A stretch of 64,000 nt of DNA from assembly GCF_002873335.1 (NCBI RefSeq), contig NZ_MCUW01000027.1, forward strand, positions 62,001 through 126,000, in the 5' to 3' direction. The notes under the pieces are model-generated. The model was not told where the DNA came from. It ran no database searches and saw nothing but the letters and a program-made list of their open reading frames with translations. This DNA is from Vibrio sp. 10N.286.49.B1 (lineage in GTDB: Bacteria > Pseudomonadota > Gammaproteobacteria > Enterobacterales > Vibrionaceae). The translations under genes and the position numbers were made by a program. This document shows positions 35,160 through 43,916 of the stretch, one piece after another (position 1 is the stretch's first letter; every line of letters starts with the position of its first letter).

Positions 35160-36122
35160 ATGCGGATACTCATTTGTGATGATTCTTCCGTTGCTCGAAA
35201 GAGCCTAGCGAGAAGCATTACAGCCCCAATGAATAGCGATATTGTATTTGCCGAAGATGGATATCAAGCTCTTGATATTCTTAGGAAAGATAGTATTGAT
35301 CTTATGTTTTTGGATTTAACAATGCCAAAGATGGATGGATTTGAAGTACTGTCTATCATGCAAGGTGAATCAATAACCACACATGCCGTAGTGATATCTG
35401 GTGATATTCAACACAAAGCCCAACAACGCTGTTATGCCCTCGGTGCGTATGCCTTTATAGAAAAACCACTCAAACAAGCGGTTGCAGAGCCATTGTTCCG
35501 CGATTTAGGCCTCGAATTTCGTGTGCCTCAAAAATCCAAACAACGGTTTTCTCGTGAGCAAAGTGTTGAGCGCTTTCGTGAAACGGCAAATATAGCATTG
35601 GGATCGGGCGCTGCCATTATTGCACAACAGTTAAAAGAGTTTATCCAACTGCCAGTGCCAACCGTCGGTGAACTCTCTTTTGGTGAGGTTACCATGATGG
35701 TTGAAGATAACCTGAGTCGAAAGGGCAACTATACCGTGGCCCAGCGGTTTGTAGGAGGCGGAATGCATGGTGAGGCCTTGGTTTGTATAACAGGGACAGA
35801 CATCAATCAAGTGGGTTTACGCTTTGGCTTTGACCAAGGAGAGTGCACACGAGACGAACTTGTGGTTAACCTATCTAACGTGCTTGTGTCTTCGTTTCTT
35901 GTGTCGATGTCGGAGCAGTTGGGAATGGAGTTTTCTTTACGCGAGCCACTGCGTATCGAACATTTTACGCCCCAGAACTCAATGATGAGTGGCAGTGAAC
36001 ATATTTTTACGACTGAATATACCTACGACGCTGAAACATTAGATTTAAACTGCTCCGTTTTGTTTATGTTTGATAGGGAATCTGTCGATATTATTCATCG
36101 ACAAATGGAGATCTTGCATTGA
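35160..36122 (+). CDS. Response regulator with CheC/CheX-like output domain
   Basis: A 320-residue protein. The receiver domain (about 1-120) has acidic pair ICDDSS, phosphoacceptor Asp in LMFLDLTMPKMDGF, Ser in VVISGD and Lys in FIEKP: a complete switch. The C-terminal half (about 165-320) looks like the CheX/CheC phosphatase fold (GELSFGEVTMMVEDNL, then TRDELVVNLSNVLVSSFLVS), but the usual E-x2-N catalytic pattern is shifted, so activity is doubtful. It overlaps a diguanylate cyclase, so it probably couples a phosphorelay to cyclic-di-GMP. GTG 35148 is an alternative start. Confidence 0.82.
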   Translation: MRILICDDSSVARKSLARSITAPMNSDIVFAEDGYQALDILRKDSIDLMFLDLTMPKMDGFEVLSIMQGESITTHAVVISGDIQHKAQQRCYALGAYAFIEKPLKQAVAEPLFRDLGLEFRVPQKSKQRFSREQSVERFRETANIALGSGAAIIAQQLKEFIQLPVPTVGELSFGEVTMMVEDNLSRKGNYTVAQRFVGGGMHGEALVCITGTDINQVGLRFGFDQGECTRDELVVNLSNVLVSSFLVSMSEQLGMEFSLREPLRIEHFTPQNSMMSGSEHIFTTEYTYDAETLDLNCSVLFMFDRESVDIIHRQMEILH

Positions 36123-37075
36123 CGACAATGACGGTAGAGTTGTCCGATTTTCACTGGACAATGCAGCTTATTGATACACTTGATGCAGGCCTTATCGTGG
36201 TGGATAAGCATTATAATGTCTGCGCGTGGAATAGTTTCATGCAAAATTATAGTGGCATTAACGCCGATCAAATCATGGGTAAAAGCTTATTTAATTATTG
36301 TCCAAATTTACCTGAGAAATGGCTTAAAACCAAACTCATGTCGACAGAAAAAATGCGCACTCGTGGTTTTTCAAACTGGACAGATCGACCGATAATTTTT
36401 GAGTTCAAAAACTTCTCTCCTATTTCCCAAGGCTTATTAAACATGTATCAAAACATGGTTATAACGCCGCTTAAGTCGCCGACGGGAGAGATCACGCACT
36501 TTGCTATCATGTTGCAAGACGTATCAGATATCGCGAAGAGTCAGATGCATCTTAAACGCTCGAATGAAAAACTAACCGAATTCGGACGAGTGGATGGGTT
36601 AACAGGATTATTCAATCGATCCTATTGGGAGTCTCAACTCGTCGAGGTGTATGACGATACAAAGACCAAGGGAACAAAGTCGACGCTGGTTATGTTCGAT
36701 ATCGACTACTTCAAGCGAGTGAATGATAATTTTGGACACTCTTTTGGCGACGAGGTAATTAAGGAAACCGCTAATCAATTACGTAAAGCGGCAAGAGGTA
36801 GCGATGTGTGTGGACGGTACGGAGGGGAAGAGTTTGCCGTATTACTTGTCGACACATCAGCGGATCAGGCTTTTTATTTTGCTGAACGCCTGAGAAAACG
36901 TATTGAGGCTTTGAGCGTGGTGAATGGCAACGACACCCTGCAATATACCATAAGCCTAGGTATTGCTGAGGTTATGCCCACAGACAATGACCATATCGAC
37001 TGGTTGAAAAGAGCAGATAAAGCGTTGTATCAATCAAAAGAAGCGGGTCGAAACTGTACACATATTGCCGATTAA
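36119..37075 (+). CDS. PAS-GGDEF diguanylate cyclase
   Basis: A 318-residue soluble protein. The PAS domain is at about 15-130 (IDTLDAGLIVVDKHYNVCAW), the GGDEF domain at about 160-318. The active site is RYGGEEFAVLL; the inhibitory I-site RGSD lies five residues before it, so product feedback is expected. FDIDYFKRVNDNFGHSFGDE is the substrate-binding region. The start is TTG 36119, overlapping the upstream gene by four bases, with GGAG 8 bases before it; ATG 36128 lacks a site. Coupled to the receiver-CheX gene. Confidence 0.9.
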   Translation: MTTMTVELSDFHWTMQLIDTLDAGLIVVDKHYNVCAWNSFMQNYSGINADQIMGKSLFNYCPNLPEKWLKTKLMSTEKMRTRGFSNWTDRPIIFEFKNFSPISQGLLNMYQNMVITPLKSPTGEITHFAIMLQDVSDIAKSQMHLKRSNEKLTEFGRVDGLTGLFNRSYWESQLVEVYDDTKTKGTKSTLVMFDIDYFKRVNDNFGHSFGDEVIKETANQLRKAARGSDVCGRYGGEEFAVLLVDTSADQAFYFAERLRKRIEALSVVNGNDTLQYTISLGIAEVMPTDNDHIDWLKRADKALYQSKEAGRNCTHIAD

Positions 37076-37322
37076 CGTGAAATTCACCCCTCCTCTTTTA
37101 ATTAAAAGTACCTTCCTCATCAATAGTATTTTTATGATAGCGTCTTAATGCTTGAGCGGTTCGACACTGTATTATGACGATAAATGAATAAAACAGAGTG
37201 TATTAGAAATACGTATTATTGAGTGTTCACTTAGCATCAACTTAGTGAAGATATAGGTGAAAATACCTTTATTGGCCTGAAGTTAAGTGAAATTCTGACG
37301 ATAACTCAATGCATAAGGTTAG

Positions 37323-37353
37323 TAGGCAGGTGCGACAGTCGCACACCTGCCTA
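37323..37353 (-). terminator. Hairpin after the desaturase gene
   Basis: Arms TAGGCAGGTGCGA and TCGCACACCTGCCTA pair with a two-base bulge around CAG. It lies 6 bases beyond the desaturase stop. The T run is weak, so strength is uncertain. Confidence 0.6.
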
Positions 37354-37358
37354 TCGAG

Positions 37359-38498
37359 TTATGAGAGTGCTTGTTGTGGATTATTGATTAACATGAACCA
37401 TTGCTGTTTTTTCAACCTAAGGTGATCTTCTAGTTGCTCTAATTGTATCGTCAGCAATGCTTGCTCATATTTTTCTTTGACGTTTAGCTTCGCGTCTTTA
37501 ATGCACTGTTTTTTGAGTTCGTCATATTCTTTCAGCTTAGAGACCAACTGTTGAAATTCATGTTCAATCAGCTCAAGCAGTCGCTCTGAGTCCGGCAGTG
37601 CAGTGACTTTGTATTTGGTCAGTTGCAAGGTTCTTGATAAACGTGCTTTTTCAATTTTAAACGCAGAAACACGTTTTAAATTTGACGTCAATCCTAGCCA
37701 TGAGCAACTCTTGATTAACCATTTGGTTGGGTCGAACTGCCACCAGCGGATGCCATTTCGGTAATCGTGCTCGAAGATGTGATGAAAATTGTGGTATCCC
37801 TCTCCAAACGTTAGAAACGCAAGAATGCCGTTATCCCTTGCGGTATTTTTATCCGTGTAAGGTTGAGAGCCCCATACGTGTGCGAGAGAGTTAATAAAAA
37901 ACGTCGTGTGGTGGCTTAACACTAACCGCAAAGCACCAACCACCAAAGCAAACCCAATGACATCACCGTATAACAACCCCAAGCCAATAGGAAAGGCAAT
38001 GTTCATGATGAGCGCTAGTACGACATAGTGTTTGTGCTGCCACATGACGACAGGATCTCTTTGCAAGTCACGGCAGTTTTTGTAATCCGTGTAGCGAGAA
38101 GCTTGGTATTCCCTGAGCATCCAGCCGATGTGTGAATACCAAAAGCCGCGTTTGGCTGAATAAGGATCTTTGTCATTGTTATCCACATGCTTGTGGTGGA
38201 CTCGATGATCGGATGACCAGTGAAGAATACTGTTTTGTAGCGCAAATGCTCCGCCGATTGCGAAGATGTAACGCATCACTGGATGAGCATCATAGGTCTT
38301 ATGTGACCAAAGTCGGTGATACCCCGCCGTGATTGACATGCCACAAAAGACGAAGCTAAGTGCAAGCCAAATCCAGTGATGCATCGTGTACCCGACAGAG
38401 AAGCCGTACCATGTTACGCCAAGGGTTGCCATTAAGAACGTGCCAAGAAAAATAGAGACATTTAGCCATATAATTGGTGGTTTTTTTGTCGTACTCAT
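37359..38498 (-). CDS. Acyl-lipid/acyl-CoA fatty acid desaturase
   Basis: A 379-residue membrane di-iron desaturase, probably delta-9. Three histidine boxes are present: HRLWSH (about 62), HRVHHKHVD (about 100) and HNFHHIFEHDYRNG (about 240). Two hydrophobic hairpins flank them. After about residue 290 comes a charged, coiled-coil-like tail (ELIEHEFQQLVSKLKEYDEL), typical of Vibrio and other marine desaturases and absent from short forms. I chose ATG 38498 with GGA 5 bases upstream; ATG 38507 is also possible. A double FabR-like operator precedes it. Confidence 0.88.
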   Translation of the reverse strand: MSTTKKPPIIWLNVSIFLGTFLMATLGVTWYGFSVGYTMHHWIWLALSFVFCGMSITAGYHRLWSHKTYDAHPVMRYIFAIGGAFALQNSILHWSSDHRVHHKHVDNNDKDPYSAKRGFWYSHIGWMLREYQASRYTDYKNCRDLQRDPVVMWQHKHYVVLALIMNIAFPIGLGLLYGDVIGFALVVGALRLVLSHHTTFFINSLAHVWGSQPYTDKNTARDNGILAFLTFGEGYHNFHHIFEHDYRNGIRWWQFDPTKWLIKSCSWLGLTSNLKRVSAFKIEKARLSRTLQLTKYKVTALPDSERLLELIEHEFQQLVSKLKEYDELKKQCIKDAKLNVKEKYEQALLTIQLEQLEDHLRLKKQQWFMLINNPQQALS

Positions 38499-38530
38499 AG
38501 TGTCCATCGCCGAGTTGAATTTTAGTTAAG

Positions 38531-38570
38531 CTTACGCATGTACGCTAGAATATCAGCGTACACGTGTAAG
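38531..38570. promoter_or_regulatory. Double FabR-like operator upstream of the desaturase
   Basis: CTTACGCATGTACGCT (38531-38546) and AGCGTACACGTGTAAG (38555-38570) are inverted copies, 14 of 16 matching. Each resembles the FabR/DesT-type box AGCGTACA-CGTGT. FabR represses unsaturated fatty acid genes in gamma-proteobacteria. Placement in front of a desaturase supports the assignment. Confidence 0.7.
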
Positions 38571-38672
38571 TCAAATGGGTCTGTTCGGTTTTGCTCAAAT
38601 ATTGAGAAAGAGATGTTACAAAGCGTTAAAGTACTTGGACATGAAGGACGTTCTACAAAACTAATGTGTACT

Positions 38673-39815
38673 TTAGGCGGAGCATTTGATTCGACTTATT
38701 TCGGGCGGATGTTGATTATAAATGTCTTCAAAGAGCGCAAAGTGGTCAATGAGTATGTCGACAATAGTAGGGTCAAACGCTTTACCAGATTGGTTTTCAA
38801 TGTAGGTTTTGGTGTCGTGGATAGGCCATGCGTGTTTGTAACTTCGCTTGCTTAGTAGGGCATCAAAAACATCGGCAATACTGACGATACGAGCCTCAAG
38901 AGGAATCGCATGCCGTGTGAGATTGGAAGGGTAACCGCAGCCATCAAATCGTTCATGATGACAATAAATGATGTTTTTAAGAAACTGTATTTCATCACTA
39001 CTGCTGTTCACAATGTTGATGGTTTTTAACACATCATCGATGATATCAACACCATATTGGACATGTTTATTCATGATGGCTCGTTGCGTGGTATTAAAGC
39101 GTTCGGTACTAAATAAGACATCATCGGGAATGCGGTATTTCCCTATATCGTGAAACGGTGCATAAAGCTCAATCCATTGTATGAACCGATGGTCAATGGG
39201 AAGGGTTTTCGCTAAGAGTTCAGCAATAAGCTTGCTATATAAGCTCATTCTTTGTAAATGATCGGCGGTTTCTGGGTCACGTTTATGGCTAATGTTTAGA
39301 GCCAGTTTAAGTGCTTGTAATAGCATTTGATGTTTGTTTTTGTCATGGCATAAAAGGCTATAGATGACTTCTTTAACAAATAAAAGGTCGGCATGAAGCG
39401 CGCCTTTTTCAAAATAACCGACTTGAGTTGAATTGAAAAACAGCAGTGCGCCTTCGCCGTTGGCAAGTTTAATCCCCATCGTCAAACTACTATTGTGGCC
39501 CAAAGATCTTAATAGTTGAGTTCGCGTGTTATCACGTAGGTCTGCAAGATCGGAAACGACTCTAATTTCCTCACACTCAATAATTTGCATAAGAGAGAGA
39601 CAAGAAGATGATGCCATGGAGGCGACATCATACCGATCGGTGGTGTGTTGGGAATCAATAACATGAAAATTTTCAAGATAAGCTGAATTGGTTACGGTGA
39701 CGCACAGCCGTGAAAGGTGTGGGTATTCTTGTTTAAGAGAGTTGAACAGTTCGTCAATCCCTTTTCGACAGCTGAGAGCACGGTTTGTAGTCGCGATACA
39801 ATTAATATAGTCCAT
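38673..39815 (-). CDS. HD-GYP domain protein, probable cyclic-di-GMP phosphodiesterase
   Basis: A 380-residue protein. The N-terminal half (about 20-170) looks like a GAF-type sensor. The C-terminal HD-GYP domain keeps its metal residues: ADHLQRMSLYSKLIA, FHDIGKYRIPDDVL, NKHVQYGVDII, CHHERFDGCGYPSNL and ADVFDALLSKRSYKHAW. GYP is intact, so hydrolysis of cyclic-di-GMP is likely. I chose ATG 39815 over GTG 39872; neither has a strong ribosome site. It opposes the diguanylate cyclase at 36119 in function, but they are not in one operon. Confidence 0.87.
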   Translation of the reverse strand: MDYINCIATTNRALSCRKGIDELFNSLKQEYPHLSRLCVTVTNSAYLENFHVIDSQHTTDRYDVASMASSSCLSLMQIIECEEIRVVSDLADLRDNTRTQLLRSLGHNSSLTMGIKLANGEGALLFFNSTQVGYFEKGALHADLLFVKEVIYSLLCHDKNKHQMLLQALKLALNISHKRDPETADHLQRMSLYSKLIAELLAKTLPIDHRFIQWIELYAPFHDIGKYRIPDDVLFSTERFNTTQRAIMNKHVQYGVDIIDDVLKTINIVNSSSDEIQFLKNIIYCHHERFDGCGYPSNLTRHAIPLEARIVSIADVFDALLSKRSYKHAWPIHDTKTYIENQSGKAFDPTIVDILIDHFALFEDIYNQHPPEISRIKCSA

Positions 39816-40040
39816 ATGTTTCTTATCAATAGTTTGTATATGGTTGTTTAAATAGTAGTCAGCAATGTGCACTTATTTCAAGTGATCAGCCCCACAATCG
39901 AGTATGTAAGTATATGAATACTTAGCTGTGTTTTTAGCCTGTGATCCCGGTATCAAGTCTAAGAAATGCCGAGTGAAAACGATTGCGTGTTCAAAATGTA
40001 GGCGTTATTGTTACAAACAATTGTTTGACTGTACGGACAA

Positions 40041-41138
40041 ATGTTTATGACGGATCGTGAGCAACAAGTATTAGCGTTGATTAAGCAAGACCCCATGATT
40101 GCTCAACAAAAATTGGCGCAGCAGCTAGGATTAAGCCGAAGTGCCGTGGCTGGCCACATTATGAACCTCACTCGTAAGGGGTTTATTCAGGGCAAAGGGT
40201 ATGTGATTGCCCCCGATCGTTATGCCGCAGTTGTAGGGGGCGCCAATATGGATTTATGTGGTCGCTCAAATGCCGAGCTTGTTATCGGTGACTCTAACCC
40301 AGGTGCTTTGACGTCAAGTGCGGGAGGTGTTGCTCGAAATATTGCCGACAACATGAGCCGCCTAGGAAGCCACGTACAGTTTATTGGCGCCATAGGTGAT
40401 GATTCTTGGGGTGAACAGTTAAAGGTTTCATGTCGAGACGCTGGTATGGGTATCGATCATCTATTGACCGTGACTGGAAAGGCGACCAGTACATATTTGT
40501 CTATTCATGACCCTAGCGGGGAGTTGCAACTCGCGCTAAATGATATGTCGTTGATTGACGAGCTAACCGGAGCGCAAATGGCGAAGCGCGCTAATGTGCT
40601 GAATTTTTCATCAGCGATTGTTCTTGATGCTAATCTGAGTGATAGTGCCCTCGATTACATATTCCACGCACATTCGGACAAGGCCATTTTTGTCGACCCA
40701 GTATCGACAGTGAAGGCCAATAAAATAGCGCCTTATCTCAATCACATCCATACACTCAAACCCAATTTAGCGGAGGCCGAACTTCTCGCTGATTACTCGC
40801 TCCCAAGTCTTGATTTTTTACCTGAACTTGCTAACAAGTTGCACCACCAAGGTGTAAAGAGACTGTTGATTAGCCTTGGACAGCAGGGGGCATTTGCGAG
40901 TTGTGAAGACCATTCGATGCTTATATCTGCCGTTGAAGCTGAGGTTATCAATGTAACCGGAGCGGGGGATGCGCTGATGGGGGGAATCGCACACGGATTT
41001 ATTCAGGGTTGGGATTGGCCTCAAAGCATAGATTTTGCTCTGGGTGCCGCTAGGTTGGCATTGCAGTCAAGCTCAACAATTAATTCAATAATGTCAGAAA
41101 AGGCGGTGACACGCCTAATAAAGGAATCGACATGTTAG
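40041..41138 (+). CDS. psuK: Pseudouridine kinase with N-terminal HTH
   Basis: A 365-residue PfkB-family sugar kinase that phosphorylates pseudouridine for PsuG. Residues 1-60 are a helix-turn-helix (QQKLAQQLGLSRSAVAGHIM), common in this group. The kinase domain has VVGGANMDLCGRS and the anion hole/catalytic Asp in VINVTGAGDALMGGIAHG. It overlaps psuG by seven bases (ATG within its last codons), so they are coupled. PsuK plus PsuG degrade pseudouridine to uracil and ribose-5-phosphate. Confidence 0.92.
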   Translation: MFMTDREQQVLALIKQDPMIAQQKLAQQLGLSRSAVAGHIMNLTRKGFIQGKGYVIAPDRYAAVVGGANMDLCGRSNAELVIGDSNPGALTSSAGGVARNIADNMSRLGSHVQFIGAIGDDSWGEQLKVSCRDAGMGIDHLLTVTGKATSTYLSIHDPSGELQLALNDMSLIDELTGAQMAKRANVLNFSSAIVLDANLSDSALDYIFHAHSDKAIFVDPVSTVKANKIAPYLNHIHTLKPNLAEAELLADYSLPSLDFLPELANKLHHQGVKRLLISLGQQGAFASCEDHSMLISAVEAEVINVTGAGDALMGGIAHGFIQGWDWPQSIDFALGAARLALQSSSTINSIMSEKAVTRLIKESTC

Positions 41139-42049
41139 ACCAATACCTCGATATTTTACCTGAAGTAGCACAAGCATTAGCCACTAACCAACCTGTTGTG
41201 GCGTTAGAATCGACCATCATCTCACATGGTATGCCGTACCCGAGAAATGTAGAAACCGCACTGATTGTTGAAAAGACGATTCGAGACGCGGGCGCAATAC
41301 CTGCCACCATCGCCATTATCGAAGGTCGTTTAAAAGTCGGGCTAAGTGAAGCGGAGATTACTCATCTAGGAAAAGCTGGGACATCGGTGACCAAAGTGAG
41401 CCGTCGTGATATCCCATTCATGGTAGCAAGCAAAAAAGACGGTGCTACAACGGTTGCTGCGACGATGATTTTAGCTGAAATGGCGGGTATCAAAGTCTTC
41501 GCAACGGGAGGCATCGGCGGTGTTCATCGTGGAGCACAAGAAACGTTTGATATTTCTGCTGACCTACAAGAGCTTGCGAACACGAATGTCGCGGTGGTTT
41601 GTGCTGGGGCAAAATCAATACTGGACTTGGCGCTAACGCGTGAATATTTGGAAACACAAGGTGTACCAATTATTGGTTACCAAACAAGTAGCTTGCCAGC
41701 GTTTTACACCCGAGAAAGTGAACATGGCATTGATTACCGGCTTGATAGTGCGCAAGAGATCGCTCTGGCATTGAAAGTAAAGTGGGAAATGGACCTGACA
41801 GGCGGTGCCGTTGTCGCCAACCCCATTCCAGAGCAGTTTGCTATGCCCGTTGAACGTATCAACTCGGTGATAGAGCAGGCGTTAGCTGAAGCCGAAGAGC
41901 AAGGTATATCGGGTAAGGAGTCAACGCCGTTTTTATTAGCCCGAGTCTGTGAACTTACGGGTGGAAATAGCTTAGACTCCAACATTCAGTTAGTGCTCAA
42001 CAATGCCAAGTTGGGCGCGGCTATCGCTAAGGCCTATTGCGAGAATTAA
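41132..42049 (+). CDS. psuG: Pseudouridine-5'-phosphate glycosidase
   Basis: A 305-residue enzyme that cleaves the C-C glycosidic bond of pseudouridine 5'-phosphate. Family marks: VALESTIISHGMPYPRNVET (about 24-43), DIPFMVASKKDGATTVAATM with the catalytic Lys, and VFATGGIGGVHRGAQETFDI. VVANPIPEQFAMP is also conserved. Overlaps psuK. No pseudouridine transporter gene is in the neighbourhood. Confidence 0.95.
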   Translation: MLDQYLDILPEVAQALATNQPVVALESTIISHGMPYPRNVETALIVEKTIRDAGAIPATIAIIEGRLKVGLSEAEITHLGKAGTSVTKVSRRDIPFMVASKKDGATTVAATMILAEMAGIKVFATGGIGGVHRGAQETFDISADLQELANTNVAVVCAGAKSILDLALTREYLETQGVPIIGYQTSSLPAFYTRESEHGIDYRLDSAQEIALALKVKWEMDLTGGAVVANPIPEQFAMPVERINSVIEQALAEAEEQGISGKESTPFLLARVCELTGGNSLDSNIQLVLNNAKLGAAIAKAYCEN

Positions 42050-42093
42050 TCCCGTCGATACACTTGGGATAGGCAAATTTAGTACTTTAGATC

Positions 42094-42130
42094 GACCAAC
42101 GTCTTTTTTAAGGGGTTGGTCTTTTTGTTT
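42094..42130 (+). terminator. Terminator after psuG
   Basis: Stem GACCAAC/GTTGGTC with a 14-base loop, then TTTTTGTTTTT. It lies 44 bases past the psuG stop. Confidence 0.75.
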
Positions 42131-42297
42131 TTCGACGCCTATCATCGATAATATCATCCCGCCATTTATAGTTTCACGTATCACCTACCGTCACCATGAT
42201 TGATAATAACGTCGACTTTGCGCCTTAAACATCAATCAATCCTGCAATTTCTCGCAGCTCTGCGGGGAACTCGATATGGTCCCGCGCCATCAGAATA

Positions 42298-42332
42298 TAG
42301 CATTAACAGGTCAGTTCAGGCAGAATGCTATC
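42298..42332. repeat. Inverted repeat upstream of the HAD gene
   Basis: Arms ATAGCATT and AATGCTAT with a 19-base spacer that itself holds two CAGGTCAG/TTCAGGCAG-like halves. It sits 42 bases before ATG 42374 and may be an operator or leader stem. The rest of the 324-base gap (42050-42373) shows only the psuG terminator. Confidence 0.5.
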
Positions 42333-42373
42333 GCTTCTATACTAACGTTTTTTTAATTAACTAAGTGACCTGT

Positions 42374-43027
42374 ATGACTTTTAAAGCTGCGATCTTTGAC
42401 ATGGATGGTTTGTTACTCGATACCGAAAATGTGTGTAAACAAGTATTCAATGAAGCCTGCCAGACGCTAGGCGTGCCGTTTTTTGAAGAGCTTTACCTGT
42501 CTATCATTGGTTGCAATGCCAAGACGATTCGAACTCGACTAACGGAAGGCTACAAAGATGTGATTGATTACGAATTGATACATCAAGAGTGGCGAAAAAA
42601 CTACGATGCCGTTGTACTCCATAAAGCGATCCCGATTAAACAGGGCGCTATTGAGTTGCTTGATTGGTTGGCGTCTAAAAATATCCCCATGGCGGTCGCG
42701 ACGTCAACCCAGCGAGAGGTGGCTGAAGTTAAATTGAAACTGGCGGGTTTAGACAAGTATTTCGCCAACATAACAACAGGGTGTGAGGTGACTAATGGTA
42801 AACCAGACCCAGAAATCTATCTATTGGCAGCCAAACGGCTAGGCATCATACCTGAGTTTTGTTTGGCCTTTGAGGATTCCAACAACGGCGTGAAATCTGC
42901 GATGGCCGCTGCCATGAATACGTATCAAATCCTTGATTTAGTTACGCCTTGCGACGAGGTTCGCCAACTAAGCCCCATTACCCATGACTCTCTACTCTCC
43001 GTCTATCAGGAATTATCAAAGCGATGA
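42374..43027 (+). CDS. HAD-superfamily phosphatase (HAD-IA, beta-PGM/HDHD1-like)
   Basis: A 217-residue hydrolase. Motif I with nucleophile and acid is FDMDGLLLDTE (about 7-17), motif II VATSTQ, motif III with Lys in NGKPDPEIYL, motif IV FEDSNNGVKSA. A helical cap lies between I and II. It resembles HDHD1-type phosphatases, which act on pseudouridine 5'-phosphate in humans, and lies beside psuKG, so that substrate is worth testing; glycolytic phosphates are equally possible. I chose ATG 42374 (AAGTGA upstream) over GTG 42365. Confidence 0.85.
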   Translation: MTFKAAIFDMDGLLLDTENVCKQVFNEACQTLGVPFFEELYLSIIGCNAKTIRTRLTEGYKDVIDYELIHQEWRKNYDAVVLHKAIPIKQGAIELLDWLASKNIPMAVATSTQREVAEVKLKLAGLDKYFANITTGCEVTNGKPDPEIYLLAAKRLGIIPEFCLAFEDSNNGVKSAMAAAMNTYQILDLVTPCDEVRQLSPITHDSLLSVYQELSKR

Positions 43028-43072
43028 TTCCTGTTATACTTGTAGATCTTGGATACAAAGCGGAGTGATATT

Positions 43073-43837
43073 TTGAAGCAAACGCAGCGTCATCGTGAAA
43101 TTCTTGCGATGCTGACACAAAGTGGTTTTGTTAATACAGAAGAATTTGTAGAGGAGTTTAAGGTTAGTCCTCAGACTATCCGTCGCGATCTGAATGACTT
43201 AGCCAAGCAAGGGTTAGTGACACGTCATCACGGTGGTGCATCGCTTCATTCAAGTACTGAAAACGAAGCCTATTCAACGAGAAAAGTGCACTACCAGGAA
43301 GAGAAAACACGTATCGCGAACGCACTTGTAAGGCGCATCCCTAACGGCTCGTCGCTATTTATCGACATCGGCACCACGACGGAAGCCGTCGCCATTGCTT
43401 TATTGAGTCATAAAGACCTCAAAGTTGTCACCAATAACCTTAATGTAGCCAATATTCTTCGCGCTAAGGATGACTTCACCGTTATCGTTGCGGGTGGTCA
43501 AATTCGAAACAAAGATGGCGGAATTATCGGTGAGGCAGCGAAGGAGTTTATTGAGCAGTTTCGTTTAGATTTTGGCATCCTTGGGATCTCTGGTATCCAT
43601 GAAGATGGTAGTTTATTAGATTTTGATTTTTCTGAGGTGCGAATAGCGCAAGCGATTATGGAGTGTTCAGGTCAAACACTGCTGGCAGCGGATAGTACTA
43701 AGTTTAACCGTGGTGCAATGGTAAACCTTGGGCACATTTCTCAAGTCGATGCGTTTTATACTGATGAGAAGCCGCCACAAGAGTTAATTGACATTATGGA
43801 TCAGAGCGACGTAGATCTTATCGTTTGCTTGCCGTAA
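43073..43837 (+). CDS. glpR: Glycerol-3-phosphate regulon repressor
   Basis: A 254-residue DeoR-family repressor whose inducer is glycerol-3-phosphate. The winged helix is at 1-57 (TEEFVEEFKVSPQTIRRDLN), nearly the E. coli GlpR sequence; the sensor domain has SSLFIDIGTTTEAVA and FRLDFGILGISGI. The start is TTG 43073 giving MKQTQRH as in E. coli, with GGAGTGA 4 bases upstream; the longer frame from TTG 43049 is unsupported. GlpK and GlpD are at 52431 and 54254 and carry a good GlpR box. Confidence 0.94.
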   Translation: MKQTQRHREILAMLTQSGFVNTEEFVEEFKVSPQTIRRDLNDLAKQGLVTRHHGGASLHSSTENEAYSTRKVHYQEEKTRIANALVRRIPNGSSLFIDIGTTTEAVAIALLSHKDLKVVTNNLNVANILRAKDDFTVIVAGGQIRNKDGGIIGEAAKEFIEQFRLDFGILGISGIHEDGSLLDFDFSEVRIAQAIMECSGQTLLAADSTKFNRGAMVNLGHISQVDAFYTDEKPPQELIDIMDQSDVDLIVCLP

Positions 43838-43840
43838 TAA

Positions 43841-43868
43841 AAAGCCCTCATTTCAATTCGAGGGCTTT
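43841..43868. terminator. Terminator between glpR and fhuA-like gene
   Basis: Stem AAAGCCCTC/GAGGGCTTT with a 10-base loop. The T run is stronger on the minus strand (TTTTTATTA), so it mainly ends the receptor gene; it can also serve glpR. Confidence 0.8.
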
Positions 43869-43916
43869 AAAAATAGTGACCTTAAAAAGGTTAATAGCTG
43901 TATTCGCTCGTTGTAT

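Noticed and set aside
38538..38855. Plus-strand frame of 105 codons at the HD-GYP end and desaturase operator
   Set aside because: It is antisense to the HD-GYP gene and starts inside the FabR-like operator; no ribosome site.
42233..42291. Minus-strand frame of 19 codons (MARDHIEFPAELREIAGID)
   Set aside because: Protein-like but too short, with no ribosome site and no recognised family.
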